Assembly: GCF_027571385.1 (NCBI RefSeq)
Contig: NZ_CP085636.1
Coordinates: forward strand, 5,566,501 to 5,630,500
Reading direction: 5' to 3'
From: Shewanella sp. MTB7
GTDB lineage: Bacteria > Pseudomonadota > Gammaproteobacteria > Enterobacterales > Shewanellaceae
Length of the DNA stretch: 64,000 bases
A program made the translations under genes and the position numbers. This document shows, in pieces, positions 29,643 through 39,293 of this stretch (positions are counted from its first letter, which is position 1; every line of letters begins with the position of its first letter). The notes under the pieces are model-generated. The model was not told the DNA's origin. It worked only from the letters and a program-made list of their open reading frames with translations, and searched no databases.

Positions 29643-29923
29643 TCTTGACCCTTGAGTAACACGAGACCACCTGGACACATCCCTGACCAGATCATAAAAT
29701 TCAATACCAGTATAGTATCAGGAAGATAGCTGAATGGAACACACATTCTCTTGTTAGCGGTTAACCAAGCAGTAGGAGTAAATGAGCCGAATACAGTTTG
29801 TTTAAGCGTTAATAATTGCTTTACTTAATACCCAAACAGCTTAGGCATAAGCACTACAAACCAAATAACAATGATACAGATGTATCCCACAAAGTAAAAA
29901 GTAGGCTATCACTTTGAGATATT

Positions 29924-30189
29924 ATACCAATCAGTATAAGAAGTTGATCTACTCAGAGTGTTTTTTGGCAAGCTAATTCAAGGCGGATGGATGACAGAAT
30001 GGTTGTTCCCTTGTGAGTTCATTCAACGCAGAAATAGGCAGCCAAAAACACTCCTTACAGGCGAGTTTTAGCGGTTCTGATGCTGTGTTAACGAGCTTAA
30101 CCGTAGAATAACTATGCTCTTCACTCGTTGCCTTGCCTCAGAAGCGCTAAACTCTCGCTGAGCGATCAAATCTTTATACTGATTGGTAT
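29924..30189 (+). mobile_element. Miniature inverted-repeat element, ATACCAATC family, copy A (266 bp)
   Basis: Ends are ATACCAATCAGTATAA and its perfect complement TTATACTGATTGGTAT. It codes for nothing. The near-identical interior occurs in inverted orientation at 35079-35444. It carries the AATGGTT core at 29998-30031. Such elements depend on a transposase elsewhere. Confidence 0.85.
29998..30031 (+). repeat. Shared miniature-element core
   Basis: AATGGTTGTTCCCTT, 12 bases, AACGCAG, as in the TACCC family elements. Confidence 0.7.
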
Positions 30190-30286
30190 TACTGAATTGT
30201 GTATCTCTAAGTGGCTTGAGAAATAAAAAGACCTCAACTTATAGAAAGTCAGAGGCCTAATAAAGGAAACGTTTAGCAAAAAAGAG

Positions 30287-31681
30287 TTACAGGTTCTCTT
30301 CAGCAAACTCAGCAAGACGAGAGCGAACCACGCCATTGAGGTAAATATTTGCACTGCCTTCGAAGTTTTTAAACCGCTCGACAATATAAGTTAGGCCAGA
30401 CGTGACGGCGGTGAGATAGTTAGTATCAATCTGAGCTAAATTACCACTACAAATTAATTTAGTTCCCTCTCCCATACGTGTGATCATGGTCTTAATCTGC
30501 GATGCTGTCAGGTTTTGACACTCATCGAGGATAACCACTGAGTTCTGAATAGATCGACCCCGCATAAAGTTAATCGACTTAAACTGAATATTGGCCTTAT
30601 CCATGATGTAGTTCATGCTGCCACTAGGATTAACATCATTTTTATGCAATACCTCTAAGGTGTCGGTGATCGCCGCAAGCCAAGGCGCCATCTTCTCCTC
30701 TTCGGTGCCAGGTAAAAATCCGATGGACTCAGCAATTTCAGGCGTGTTACGGGTCACGATAATCTTATCGTAGAGTCCACGTTCAACCACCATCTCAAGC
30801 GCTGCAGCTATCGCTAACAGCGTTTTACCACACCCCGCAGGACCCGTTAAAATCACCAAATCAATGTCCGGATCTAGCAGAGCCTGCATTGCCATACCTT
30901 GATAGATATTCTTAGGACGGATCCCCCAAGCATCTAGATTCAATAACCTGTCTTTACCTAGATCTAGCAGGTGCAGATCTGTGTCCGTTTTCTCTGTTAC
31001 ACGACCACAGAAATTGGAATCCTTATCCATCAGATATTGATTGACGTAAAAGTTCTCATCCCCGACCTCTGCAATAGGCACCGTATGCACGGTATGACGC
31101 CCTTGAGTTTCAGTGTTCACATGTTCTTTACGGTCCCAAAAGTTACCGTCGAATTGGTGAAAACCTTTGGTTAGGAAACGAATATCGTCGATAAGTTGAT
31201 CCGTACGATAATCTTCAACCACTAATATACCTGCACCTTTGGCTTTTAAGCGCATATTGATATCTTTGGTCACTAAGACAACGGTACGGGGGTAGTGGAT
31301 TTTTTGTAGGTGTAGCGCGGTATTGATGATGCGATTATCGTTATTATCCCCGGGAAGGGATGCTTGTGTCATCTCAAGTTGATGGTCAGGGAAGATGGCC
31401 AGAGATCCTGAAACATCACCATGATCTTCACGCCTTGGTAGCTTTACCCCTTGAACTATCTCCTCTGGGGTCGTGGTTCCTCCGAGAATATCCTCTAATG
31501 CTCTGATCGCCACTCGAGCATCTCGACTTACATCTCGTTTTCTGTCCTTAATCTGATCCAGCTCTTCCAGAACGGTCATCGGGACAACTACATCGTGCTC
31601 TTTAAATGAATAAATGGCTAAAGGTTCATGTAGTAATACATTGGTATCCAGTACAAACAACTTTCTGTCGTCTTGTTCCAT
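30287..31681 (-). CDS. PIN-domain PhoH-type ATPase (PhoH2-like)
   Basis: The 464-residue protein fuses a PIN-domain ribonuclease (about 1-140, starting KLFVLDTNVLLHEPLAIYSF, with acidic residues for metal binding) to a PhoH ATPase/helicase (about 245-460, Walker A GPAGCGKT near 282 and VVILDECQNLT as Walker B). PhoH2 proteins act as RNA helicase-nucleases in actinobacteria; the gammaproteobacterial relatives are less studied. The length and domain order are typical. It is a single gene, read away from the divergent rapA. Confidence 0.9.
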   Translation of the reverse strand: MEQDDRKLFVLDTNVLLHEPLAIYSFKEHDVVVPMTVLEELDQIKDRKRDVSRDARVAIRALEDILGGTTTPEEIVQGVKLPRREDHGDVSGSLAIFPDHQLEMTQASLPGDNNDNRIINTALHLQKIHYPRTVVLVTKDINMRLKAKGAGILVVEDYRTDQLIDDIRFLTKGFHQFDGNFWDRKEHVNTETQGRHTVHTVPIAEVGDENFYVNQYLMDKDSNFCGRVTEKTDTDLHLLDLGKDRLLNLDAWGIRPKNIYQGMAMQALLDPDIDLVILTGPAGCGKTLLAIAAALEMVVERGLYDKIIVTRNTPEIAESIGFLPGTEEEKMAPWLAAITDTLEVLHKNDVNPSGSMNYIMDKANIQFKSINFMRGRSIQNSVVILDECQNLTASQIKTMITRMGEGTKLICSGNLAQIDTNYLTAVTSGLTYIVERFKNFEGSANIYLNGVVRSRLAEFAEENL

Positions 31682-32115
31682 GGCGCCTCCATAATTTCCA
31701 TTAAACGCTTGTTGAAATACGGGTCGATATTCTCCTTGTTGTGTCAGTAAAAGATATTCATTTATCGCTTAACTATGATTCAAACCTACATTAGCCTAAG
31801 CCACTAAACAATTTAAATTTAATAAAATTAAATTGTTGGTAAAAAACTTTTCATAAAAATCCATACTCACACTATTACAGTATAGCTTCAATAACTTACT
31901 TGTGAGTTTCTTCTTTTAAACTTCGCTTACCTCTATGACAAATCAATGACAAACAGATGACAAATTGATTCCTCACGATCACGTCTGTATAATTGATCAC
32001 CAACTATCGAGTCACTAGCGATGCTCATGACCAAGATTAGCGTTCGACATAAATACGCTTAATGTTATAACATACGCGCCCTTCGTGATTTACCCTGTAG
32101 ATGAGAATATAAGTA
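31682..32115. other. Divergent promoter region between PIN-PhoH and rapA
   Basis: 434 bp, AT-rich in its left half. It should hold promoters for both flanking genes. The repeats ACAAATCAATGACAAACAGATGACAAAT at 31937-31964 contain three spaced GACAAA-like units, possibly a regulator site. I see no small gene. Confidence 0.4.
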
Positions 32116-35022
32116 ATGCCCTTTTCCTTAGGTCAACGCTGGATAAGCGACACCGAATCTGAACTTGGTTTAGGTACTGTTGTTGCTGTGGAAGGCCGTA
32201 TGGTCACTGTGATGTTTCCAGCAACTGATGATAACCGTATGTTCTCTCGAGCCGAAGCGCCGTTAACACGCGTTATTTTTAATCCGGGCGATAAAGCTGA
32301 GAGCCATGAAGGCTGGAGTTTGACCGTTAGTGAAGTTGAAGAGAAAGATAATCTTATTACCTATCATGGCATTCATTGTGAAACTGGTGAGCAAGTCAGC
32401 TTGCGAGAAACATTGCTGAACCACAATATTCGTTTTAACAAACCCCAAGACCGATTGTTTGCAGGTCAAATTGATCGCATGGAGCGTTTCGGCGTTCGTT
32501 ACCAATGTCAGCAACTCAGAAATAAATTAGCGACATCGGATCTGCTCGGTCTACAAGGTCCGAGAGTTGGCCTTATTCCTCACCAGCAGTGGATAGCCCA
32601 TGAAGTGGGTCGTCGATTTGCGCCACGAGTTTTACTCGCCGATGAAGTGGGTTTGGGCAAGACCATTGAAGCAGGCCTGATCATCCATCAACAACTGCTG
32701 ACGGGTCGCGCCGAACGTGTTCTGGTTATTGTGCCAGATACGCTACGTCATCAGTGGTTAGTCGAAATGCTGCGTCGATTCAATCTAAAATTCTCAGTAT
32801 TTGATGAAGATAGATGTGTCGAAGCCTATGCGGATAACGACAACCCATTCTACACCGAGCAACTTGTTATCTGCTCATTGGAGTTACTTCGTAAAAAGAG
32901 ACGTTTAGATCAAGCCTTAGATGCCGATTGGGATCTGATGATTGTCGATGAAGCCCATCACCTTGAGTGGACTGAAGATGCGCCAAGCCGCGCTTATCGC
33001 ATCATTGAAGCACTCTCTGAAGTCGTACCCGGCGTATTGCTATTAACCGCTACCCCGGATCAATTAGGCCATCAGAGTCATTTTGCTCGCCTGCGTTTGC
33101 TTGACCCCGATCGTTTCTATGATTACGACGCTTTCTTAAAAGAGGAAGCTAACTATGCCGATATCGCCACCACTGCAGATGCCCTAGCAGGAAATAAACC
33201 TCTACCACAAGAGCTTGTAGATAGCCTCAAAACACTTTTGTCTGAAAAAGATATCAGTGCTAGCCTTGAGCTAATTCAGGCCACTGACGGCGATGTAGAC
33301 ATGCAGCAAGCTGCTCGTGATGCTCTGTTACAGGATCTGCTGGACAGACACGGAACTGGACGCGTTCTTTATCGTAACAGTCGTGCTTCAGTTAAAGGCT
33401 TCCCTACCCGTATTTTCAATGGTTACCCACAGAAAGTGCCGACACAATATGTCACCGCTGCGCGTGTAGGCGCCATGATGAATGGCTATTTAGATACTGC
33501 TGGGAAAGTGAAACAAGCACTAAGCCCTGAAAAAATATACCAAGACTTTGAAAGTTCAAGTGCTAGCTGGTGGAAGTTTGATCCTCGCGTTGACTGGCTC
33601 ATCGATTTCTTGAAAGAGAACCGTAGAGAGAAAGTGCTTATTATTGCCAGTCAGGCCGAAACAGCCCTTAGTCTGGAAGAGGCATTGCGCACCCGTGAAG
33701 GTATACAGGCTACCGTGTTCCACGAAGGGATGTCGATTATCGAACGAGATAAAGCTGGTGCATACTTCGCTCAGGAAACTGGCGGTGCTCAAGCCCTCAT
33801 CTGCAGTGAAATTGGTTCTGAAGGCCGTAATTTCCAGTTTGCCAGTCATTTGATCCTGTTCGATCTGCCTCTAAATCCAGATCTACTCGAACAACGCATA
33901 GGTCGTCTGGATCGTATTGGACAGAATAACGATGTTTCGATCCATGTACCTTATCTAGAAAATACGGCACAAGAGTGCTTAATGCAGTGGTATCACAAAG
34001 GGCTTAATGCATTCGAACAGACCTGTCCAAGCGGCCATATTCTGTTTAACGAGTTTTCAGAATCACTTTATAATGTACTGATAAATCAAGACAAAGAAGC
34101 TTTAGATCAAATTTTAAGTGATACTCAAACTCGATATACTGAACTAAAATCAGCCATGGAGCAGGGGCGCGATAAGCTACTTGAGATTAACTCTCACGGC
34201 GGTGAACGAGCCAATAAGCTAGTACAACAGTTAGCTGCACGTGATGAGGATACCAACCTCATTGGCTCAGTGATCCGTTTATGGGACATTATCGGCGTCG
34301 ATCAAGAGGACTGTGGCGAAAATGCTATCGTCCTACGTCCGAGTGAGCATATGATGTTTCCGACGTACCCAGGCCTGCCTGAAGATGGCATCACCGTCAC
34401 TTTCGACAGAGAGATGGCGCTTTCCCGTGACGATATAGCTCTCATTACTCAGGAGCACCCTATTGTGCAAACGGGTCTGGATCTGATCACGTCATCGGAA
34501 ACAGGCACCACGAGCGTAGCTGTGTTGAAAAACAAGTCGCTGCCAGCGGGAACTATCTTTCTCGAGTTGATTTACATGGCCGATGCATCCGCGCCTAAAT
34601 CAAGCCAGCTATACCGTTATTTACCACCGACACCAGTGCGCGTTTTACTGGATAAAAATGGTAATAACTTAGCTGAAAACGTCAGTTATGACAGCTTCAA
34701 TAAGCAACTCAGCGCGGTCAATCGTCATATTGCCAGTAAGCTTGTTAATGCGTCACAGAGCATTTTGCACCCACTGTTCGCTAAAGGTGAAGAGTTCGCA
34801 GCTATCGAGCTTAAAATGCTGGCCGATAGCGCTCGTATTAAGATGACTTCTCAACTTACAGGTGAGTTGGAACGTTTAGAGGCACTCAAAGCCGTTAATC
34901 CGAATATTCGTGATGAAGAGATAGAACATTTGCGACAGCAGATGAGCGAACTTAACACCTACTTGGATGGAGCGATTTTGCAGCTCGACGCTATACGCTT
35001 AATCTTGGTTAGTCACGCCTAA
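32116..35022 (+). CDS. rapA: RNA polymerase-associated ATPase RapA
   Basis: The 968-residue protein matches RapA (HepA), a Swi2/Snf2 ATPase that binds core RNA polymerase and promotes its recycling after termination. Seen are the N-terminal Tudor-like domains ([20 protein letters not shown]), Walker A DEVGLGKT (about 176-183), the DEAH box (about 278-281), the helicase C-terminal domain with [20 protein letters not shown] and [11 protein letters not shown], and the RapA-specific C-terminal region. Length equals that of E. coli RapA. A perfect terminator follows at 35048-35080. Confidence 0.97.
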   Translation: MPFSLGQRWISDTESELGLGTVVAVEGRMVTVMFPATDDNRMFSRAEAPLTRVIFNPGDKAESHEGWSLTVSEVEEKDNLITYHGIHCETGEQVSLRETLLNHNIRFNKPQDRLFAGQIDRMERFGVRYQCQQLRNKLATSDLLGLQGPRVGLIPHQQWIAHEVGRRFAPRVLLADEVGLGKTIEAGLIIHQQLLTGRAERVLVIVPDTLRHQWLVEMLRRFNLKFSVFDEDRCVEAYADNDNPFYTEQLVICSLELLRKKRRLDQALDADWDLMIVDEAHHLEWTEDAPSRAYRIIEALSEVVPGVLLLTATPDQLGHQSHFARLRLLDPDRFYDYDAFLKEEANYADIATTADALAGNKPLPQELVDSLKTLLSEKDISASLELIQATDGDVDMQQAARDALLQDLLDRHGTGRVLYRNSRASVKGFPTRIFNGYPQKVPTQYVTAARVGAMMNGYLDTAGKVKQALSPEKIYQDFESSSASWWKFDPRVDWLIDFLKENRREKVLIIASQAETALSLEEALRTREGIQATVFHEGMSIIERDKAGAYFAQETGGAQALICSEIGSEGRNFQFASHLILFDLPLNPDLLEQRIGRLDRIGQNNDVSIHVPYLENTAQECLMQWYHKGLNAFEQTCPSGHILFNEFSESLYNVLINQDKEALDQILSDTQTRYTELKSAMEQGRDKLLEINSHGGERANKLVQQLAARDEDTNLIGSVIRLWDIIGVDQEDCGENAIVLRPSEHMMFPTYPGLPEDGITVTFDREMALSRDDIALITQEHPIVQTGLDLITSSETGTTSVAVLKNKSLPAGTIFLELIYMADASAPKSSQLYRYLPPTPVRVLLDKNGNNLAENVSYDSFNKQLSAVNRHIASKLVNASQSILHPLFAKGEEFAAIELKMLADSARIKMTSQLTGELERLEALKAVNPNIRDEEIEHLRQQMSELNTYLDGAILQLDAIRLILVSHA

Positions 35023-35047
35023 CACTAGCTTCTAGTCCGTTTTATCT

Positions 35048-35080
35048 AAGCCCCTTAACTCATCGAGTTAAGGGGCTTAT
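35048..35080 (+). terminator. rapA terminator
   Basis: Perfect 14-bp stem AAGCCCCTTAACTC, 3-base loop, then its complement. Its last bases abut or overlap the left end of the miniature element at 35079, which therefore inserted at or in the terminator's T-run. Confidence 0.85.
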
Positions 35081-35444
35081 ACCAATCAGTATAAAGATGT
35101 GATCGCTCAGCGAGAGTTTAGCGCTTCTGAGGCAAGGTCCTTAATTGCTCCTGCATTAATGACATTCACCACATCTGACCTCCAAGGATGGAGGAAATGT
35201 CTTAAGTATGTAGGGAACATACAAGACCATGTGGTTTGCAACGAGTGAGGAACATAGTTGTTCTACGTTTAAGCTCGTTAACACAGCATCGAATGCGCTA
35301 AAACCCGCCTGTAAGGAGTGTTTTTAGCTACCTACTTCTGCGTTGAATAAACTCACAAGGGAATAACCATTCTGTCATTCATTCGCCTTAAATTAGCTTA
35401 CCAAAAAAACTCTGAGTAGATCACTTTCTTATACCGATTGGTAT
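35079..35444 (-). mobile_element. Miniature inverted-repeat element, ATACCAATC family, copy B with 100-bp insertion
   Basis: Read on the minus strand it matches copy A (29924-30189) from end to end, with ends ATACCAATC(G/A)GTATAA. About 100 bp are added between the segments CTCGTTG and CCTTGCCTCAG (about 35142-35243), a piece absent from copy A. Several point differences separate the copies, so they are not from one very recent event. Confidence 0.85.
35338..35371 (-). repeat. Shared miniature-element core
   Basis: AATGGTTATTCCCTT, 12 bases, AACGCAG on the minus strand. Confidence 0.7.
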
Positions 35445-35515
35445 CGGTACCGACTATTACGTACTCTTGTTATACTCAACCCTATATTAACTGACTCACT
35501 ATAAGAAATTCTTCG

Positions 35516-36418
35516 ATGAAAGTAAGCCAAGCACTTCACTTCCTCTCCCAGTCCTCTTTCTTAATAGGAACCCTCCTACTCGTTGTTATTAGCACTCGCA
35601 GTTTGGCAGCAGAGCAAGTCACTAGTCATCCCAAATATAGCTACCTTGCAAGTGAAGAGGTCATCTCCATTGAAGTCGGTAAACAAAAATCTGAAGTATT
35701 AGTGCGCAGTTGGACAGGCAAGAAAAAACTCGGTGCAGCAATCCTCTTCTCCAACCCAGGCATGAATGCCGATTCAGCAGGGCTACAAGCATATTTAAGA
35801 CGAGAACTGCCCCATACAGGCTGGGCGACTATCGCCATCACACCACCAAAAAGGGTTTCGACCCTAAATTTTGCCACTGCACCGGGAGATATTTCGAAAC
35901 CAGGCGAGGGAAAATATAATCCAAACAATGGCGAACGCACTCCGCAATATTCGAAAGAGCAATGGATTAACATCCGAGAGAAACAAGAAACTTTCATTGC
36001 TGACACGATGAATCAACTCGATGAGATAGGGACACCCTATCCAGGGAAAAGGATACTTATCGCCACTGGTCAAGGGGCTGGGTTTGTCATCTCTATGTTA
36101 AGTAAAAATAGACTAACAAAGCCCGATGTCTTAGTCCTTATCAATCCTTTTATGAGCACGAAACATGAAAACCTTGAACTGCCTAAGTTGCTAGCAGAAT
36201 TAGATATACCAGTACTTGATATCCAGTCGGCAGATGGTCATATTGCCTCCCAGGAGACCAAAGAAAATCGACGTTTACTTTCCCCTCAAAATGCCCCCTA
36301 TCGCTACAGGCAGCAACGGATGCTATTAAACCTCAATCAGACTGAAGCATGGCAAACCTGTTTAGATTTAATCGAAGGGTTTGCTCACAGTATCAATAAA
36401 ACCAAATTAGCTAGGTAA
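35516..36418 (+). CDS. DUF3530 family exported protein (alpha/beta-hydrolase-like)
   Basis: The 300-residue protein has a signal peptide (about 1-32, ending SLAAE) and a fold like alpha/beta hydrolases: LGAAILFSNPGMNADSAG, GWATIAITPP and RILIATGQGAGFVISML (a degenerate GxGxG nucleophile elbow in which the usual Ser is Gln). DUF3530 proteins are exported and of unknown activity; the missing nucleophile suggests a non-enzymatic or unusual role. The start follows the miniature element by 72 bp, so that element may carry or affect its promoter. Confidence 0.82.
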   Translation: MKVSQALHFLSQSSFLIGTLLLVVISTRSLAAEQVTSHPKYSYLASEEVISIEVGKQKSEVLVRSWTGKKKLGAAILFSNPGMNADSAGLQAYLRRELPHTGWATIAITPPKRVSTLNFATAPGDISKPGEGKYNPNNGERTPQYSKEQWINIREKQETFIADTMNQLDEIGTPYPGKRILIATGQGAGFVISMLSKNRLTKPDVLVLINPFMSTKHENLELPKLLAELDIPVLDIQSADGHIASQETKENRRLLSPQNAPYRYRQQRMLLNLNQTEAWQTCLDLIEGFAHSINKTKLAR

Positions 36419-36448
36419 GCGAGCAGAATAGGGCTGCCAGCTAAACAA

Positions 36449-36943
36449 TTACTTGTCTTTCGTTAACATCAACGAGAGAGCTACCAGTACGATAATTATC
36501 CCCATGTAGAGCAGTTCTAGCATACTCTGAGGTTTCATCTCGATAAAATAAGAGAAGAGCTTGATGATCAACATCATCAAGATAACCTTACCAAGTTTGC
36601 TCTTAAGCGAATCAATGCTGCTTATCACTAATATTTTCCCAGCCGCTTTGCTCTTTTCTGCAACCTCTAGATTATTGATAAAGAGCTCATAGAGTCCAAA
36701 AGCAAAAATCAGCAATACAGCACCAAGCAAGAAGGTATCTAAAATCTCCACCACCACCATGATCAGATCATTACGTATTTCATGACCGCCAGTAAAAATA
36801 TAGACCCAAATAAGACCCAGCATATGAAGAACATCTTTCAATCCCATCACAAAGATGACAAATGCTGCGATGATACAAGCTAACACACCTAACATAACCG
36901 ATAATCGGCTACTCCATAACATACGCTCGAACAGATTCCGCAT
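36449..36943 (-). CDS. YqhA/UPF0114 family membrane protein
   Basis: The product from the ATG at 36943 has 164 residues and three or four membrane segments (about 12-32, 50-75, 105-120 and 140-160). RNLFERMLWSSRLSVMLGVLACI at the N terminus is typical of UPF0114. The function is unknown. A TTG four codons upstream would also be possible but ATG with MRNLFERM is the family start. Convergent with the DUF3530 gene. Confidence 0.85.
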   Translation of the reverse strand: MRNLFERMLWSSRLSVMLGVLACIIAAFVIFVMGLKDVLHMLGLIWVYIFTGGHEIRNDLIMVVVEILDTFLLGAVLLIFAFGLYELFINNLEVAEKSKAAGKILVISSIDSLKSKLGKVILMMLIIKLFSYFIEMKPQSMLELLYMGIIIVLVALSLMLTKDK

Positions 36944-37090
36944 TGGTAATTCCAAATTGATGACAAGTAAATTAACCTGATCTTAAAGGCAATTATAACC
37001 TTGACCACAATTAGATGGATAAAACGTGATCTACCTCATGCCACAGTAATGTTATTTCAAGTAGGCAACTAAGACCTATCGGCATCATGA

Positions 37091-37912
37091 TCACCAACCG
37101 GACTGACGATCTCGATACTCGCTCTTACTCTCTGCTCCTTTTGCCTCCAGACTGTTTCTTTTAGCCGCAATGATTCTATTCTTCCCCATAAGTAACCTAA
37201 TCTGACTAAAAGACTCACGGGATAACAACCGTCTAACACTGGCAGTCCAGCTCTTGTTGATACTCATCTTAATCGCAGCGTTCGCATCGGGTGAGGTATT
37301 GCTAATCTCGCAAGCAAGCTCTTGAGCTCGATCCATAGGGGAAGGAGAAATCTCGGTGACCAGGCCTTTATCTAATGACTCCTGCGCTGATAACACCTTA
37401 GCTGTCATGGTCAATAGCATGGCCTGATCTTTACCGACCAACTCCCTGAGTGATACTAAACCAGCCATATCAGGTACTAAGCCCCATTTAGCTTCCATAA
37501 TTGACAACTTAGCTTCAGGAGACACGATACGAATATCAGCGCCCAACGCTATCTGCATTCCCCCTCCAAAACAGCAACCTTCAATAACCGCTATGACAGG
37601 GATCGGCAGGTTACGCCAACCATAGGAGACTCTTTGAGCTAAATTAGCGTTACCCGGCAACCACTTAAAAAGTAAACTAACAGCCTGAAAAGGTGAGTTC
37701 ATGACACTTTTTACATCCAGACCCGAACTGAAGTTCCCTGCTGCTCCTGATAAAATGACCACTTTAATACTGCGATCTTTTTTTAGTTCTGAGATAACAC
37801 CATCTAATTCTTTAAACATCTGAAAATTAAGCGCATTGCATTTATCAGGTCGTGATAAAATCACATGACCGATCCCATTTAATATTGTTAATTGAACAAG
37901 TTCCCTTGTCAT
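37091..37912 (-). CDS. Crotonase (enoyl-CoA hydratase/isomerase family)
   Basis: The 273-residue protein has the crotonase core: LSRPDKCNALN, the oxyanion-hole segments AAGNFSSGLDVKSV and IEGCCFGGGMQIALGADIRI (GGG motif), and the MEAKWGLVPDM segment that carries acidic catalytic residues in related isomerases and hydratases. It acts on acyl-CoA thioesters, perhaps in fatty-acid or branched-chain breakdown; the exact reaction cannot be told. Single gene with no fad partner next to it. Confidence 0.88.
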   Translation of the reverse strand: MTRELVQLTILNGIGHVILSRPDKCNALNFQMFKELDGVISELKKDRSIKVVILSGAAGNFSSGLDVKSVMNSPFQAVSLLFKWLPGNANLAQRVSYGWRNLPIPVIAVIEGCCFGGGMQIALGADIRIVSPEAKLSIMEAKWGLVPDMAGLVSLRELVGKDQAMLLTMTAKVLSAQESLDKGLVTEISPSPMDRAQELACEISNTSPDANAAIKMSINKSWTASVRRLLSRESFSQIRLLMGKNRIIAAKRNSLEAKGAESKSEYRDRQSGW

Positions 37913-38285
37913 ACTCTCTCGCTTTCACTGGTCAGTCCAGAAAACAGGTTAACATAATTGATATGTTTAACTAATATAGATAACAAGAAAAGAAAGTTTG
38001 ACTATCGTCAAAAAAATGACATTATAATTAAATCTTTGTAGTCATAGTGATAGACAATAGTGCACAAAAATCACAAACTGCTGGGAAGAGATGGTCTGTC
38101 ATTACAAAATATTATATCTCTCTGAATTAAAAAACAATGACACTCACAATAGGTCATTTATGAGATTAAAATTAACTTGAACGCTAAAAAACAAATACTG
38201 CGATATTTTTCAACGATTGAACGGGCGAGTTCAGTAATAAGTGTTATCTTTGAATATATGGGCAGATTAGGATCTTAAAAGAAAA
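37913..38285. other. Divergent gap between crotonase and response regulator genes
   Basis: About 370 bp, AT-rich, likely holding promoters for both directions. No gene or clear operator seen. Confidence 0.4.
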
Positions 38286-39281
38286 ATGCCAACCCCAGTA
38301 CTCATATGCGACGATTCAGCACTTGCCAGAAAGCAGATGGCCAGAACACTCCCTAAAGAGTGGGAAGTAGATATTACCTTTGCCACTAACGGTGCCGAAG
38401 GGATTGAAGCAATTAAAGCTGGTAAAGGCGAGGTGGTTTTTCTCGATCTGAATATGCCTGTCATGGATGGCTATGAGGTGCTTGAAATTATTCAAAAAGA
38501 GGACCTTCCCGCCCTTGTTATCGTCGTCTCTGGCGATATTCAAATCAAAGCTCATGAGAGAGTCAAAGCTTTGGGAGCCTTAGACTTTATCCAAAAGCCC
38601 GTCAGTGCCGACGCCATCAGCAACATTCTTCAGGAGTATGGCATCTTAACTGTCGCCATAGGTGAAGGTGTCGCCGATAGCCCAATGATCAAAGTTGATC
38701 TACGTGATGCTTGTCAAGAGATCGCCAATGTCGCCATGGGACGAGCTGCCGATCTGCTCGCAAAATTACTCGATGTGTTCGTACTATTACCCATACCTAA
38801 TGTCAATGTACTCGAAGTCAGTGAGTTAACCATGACACTAAAGGCCACGGAGGAGCACAGCAAGGTATCAGCTCTCTGCCAAGGATTTATTGGTGCAGGC
38901 ATCGCCGGGGAAGCCTTACTTCTGTTCCATGACTCTTCTTTTAAAGATATGGCTAAGTTAATGGGACTGGATAACCCTGAAGATACTAACACAGAGATGG
39001 AGGTGATGATCGATACTGGTAATGTATTGATTGGGGCCTTCTTGAATGGAATATCTGAACAACTGCATATGAAATTCAGTCAGAGTCATCCCGTCGTACT
39101 AGGTCGCCACTGTACGGTTAACGACCTCATTCATGACAATTCAGAGAAATGGTCTCGCACTTTAGCGATGGAAATAAACTACCGCATTGAAGATCATGAT
39201 ATTCAATGCGACCTTCTTCTACTGTTTACTGAAGACTCACTGCCGACGCTTAATTTTAAGCTCGGTTACTTGTTAGATTAA
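38286..39281 (+). CDS. Response regulator with C-terminal CheX/CheC-like phosphatase domain
   Basis: The 331-residue protein has a receiver domain at 1-125 (phospho-acceptor Asp53 in VVFLDLNMPVMDG, Lys near 105 in FIQKP) and a CheX/CheC-type domain (about 140-330; DACQEIANVAMGRAADLLA and the EVMIDTGNVLIGAFLNG motif with the conserved E/N pair). CheC/CheX proteins dephosphorylate CheY-P, so this protein may turn off a partner receiver. It is 12 bp upstream of a diguanylate cyclase gene, a common pairing that links signalling to c-di-GMP. Confidence 0.85.
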   Translation: MPTPVLICDDSALARKQMARTLPKEWEVDITFATNGAEGIEAIKAGKGEVVFLDLNMPVMDGYEVLEIIQKEDLPALVIVVSGDIQIKAHERVKALGALDFIQKPVSADAISNILQEYGILTVAIGEGVADSPMIKVDLRDACQEIANVAMGRAADLLAKLLDVFVLLPIPNVNVLEVSELTMTLKATEEHSKVSALCQGFIGAGIAGEALLLFHDSSFKDMAKLMGLDNPEDTNTEMEVMIDTGNVLIGAFLNGISEQLHMKFSQSHPVVLGRHCTVNDLIHDNSEKWSRTLAMEINYRIEDHDIQCDLLLLFTEDSLPTLNFKLGYLLD

Positions 39282-39293
39282 GTCGGATCATCT

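Larger units (their letters stand above)
29643..30286. other. Gap containing a miniature element
   Basis: About 640 bp separate the hybrid kinase gene from the PIN-PhoH gene. The right part is the 266-bp miniature element at 29924-30189. The remainder carries the kinase promoter region and a run AATACCCAAACAGCTT at 29829-29844 that resembles one end of the TACCC family. No gene seen. Confidence 0.6.
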
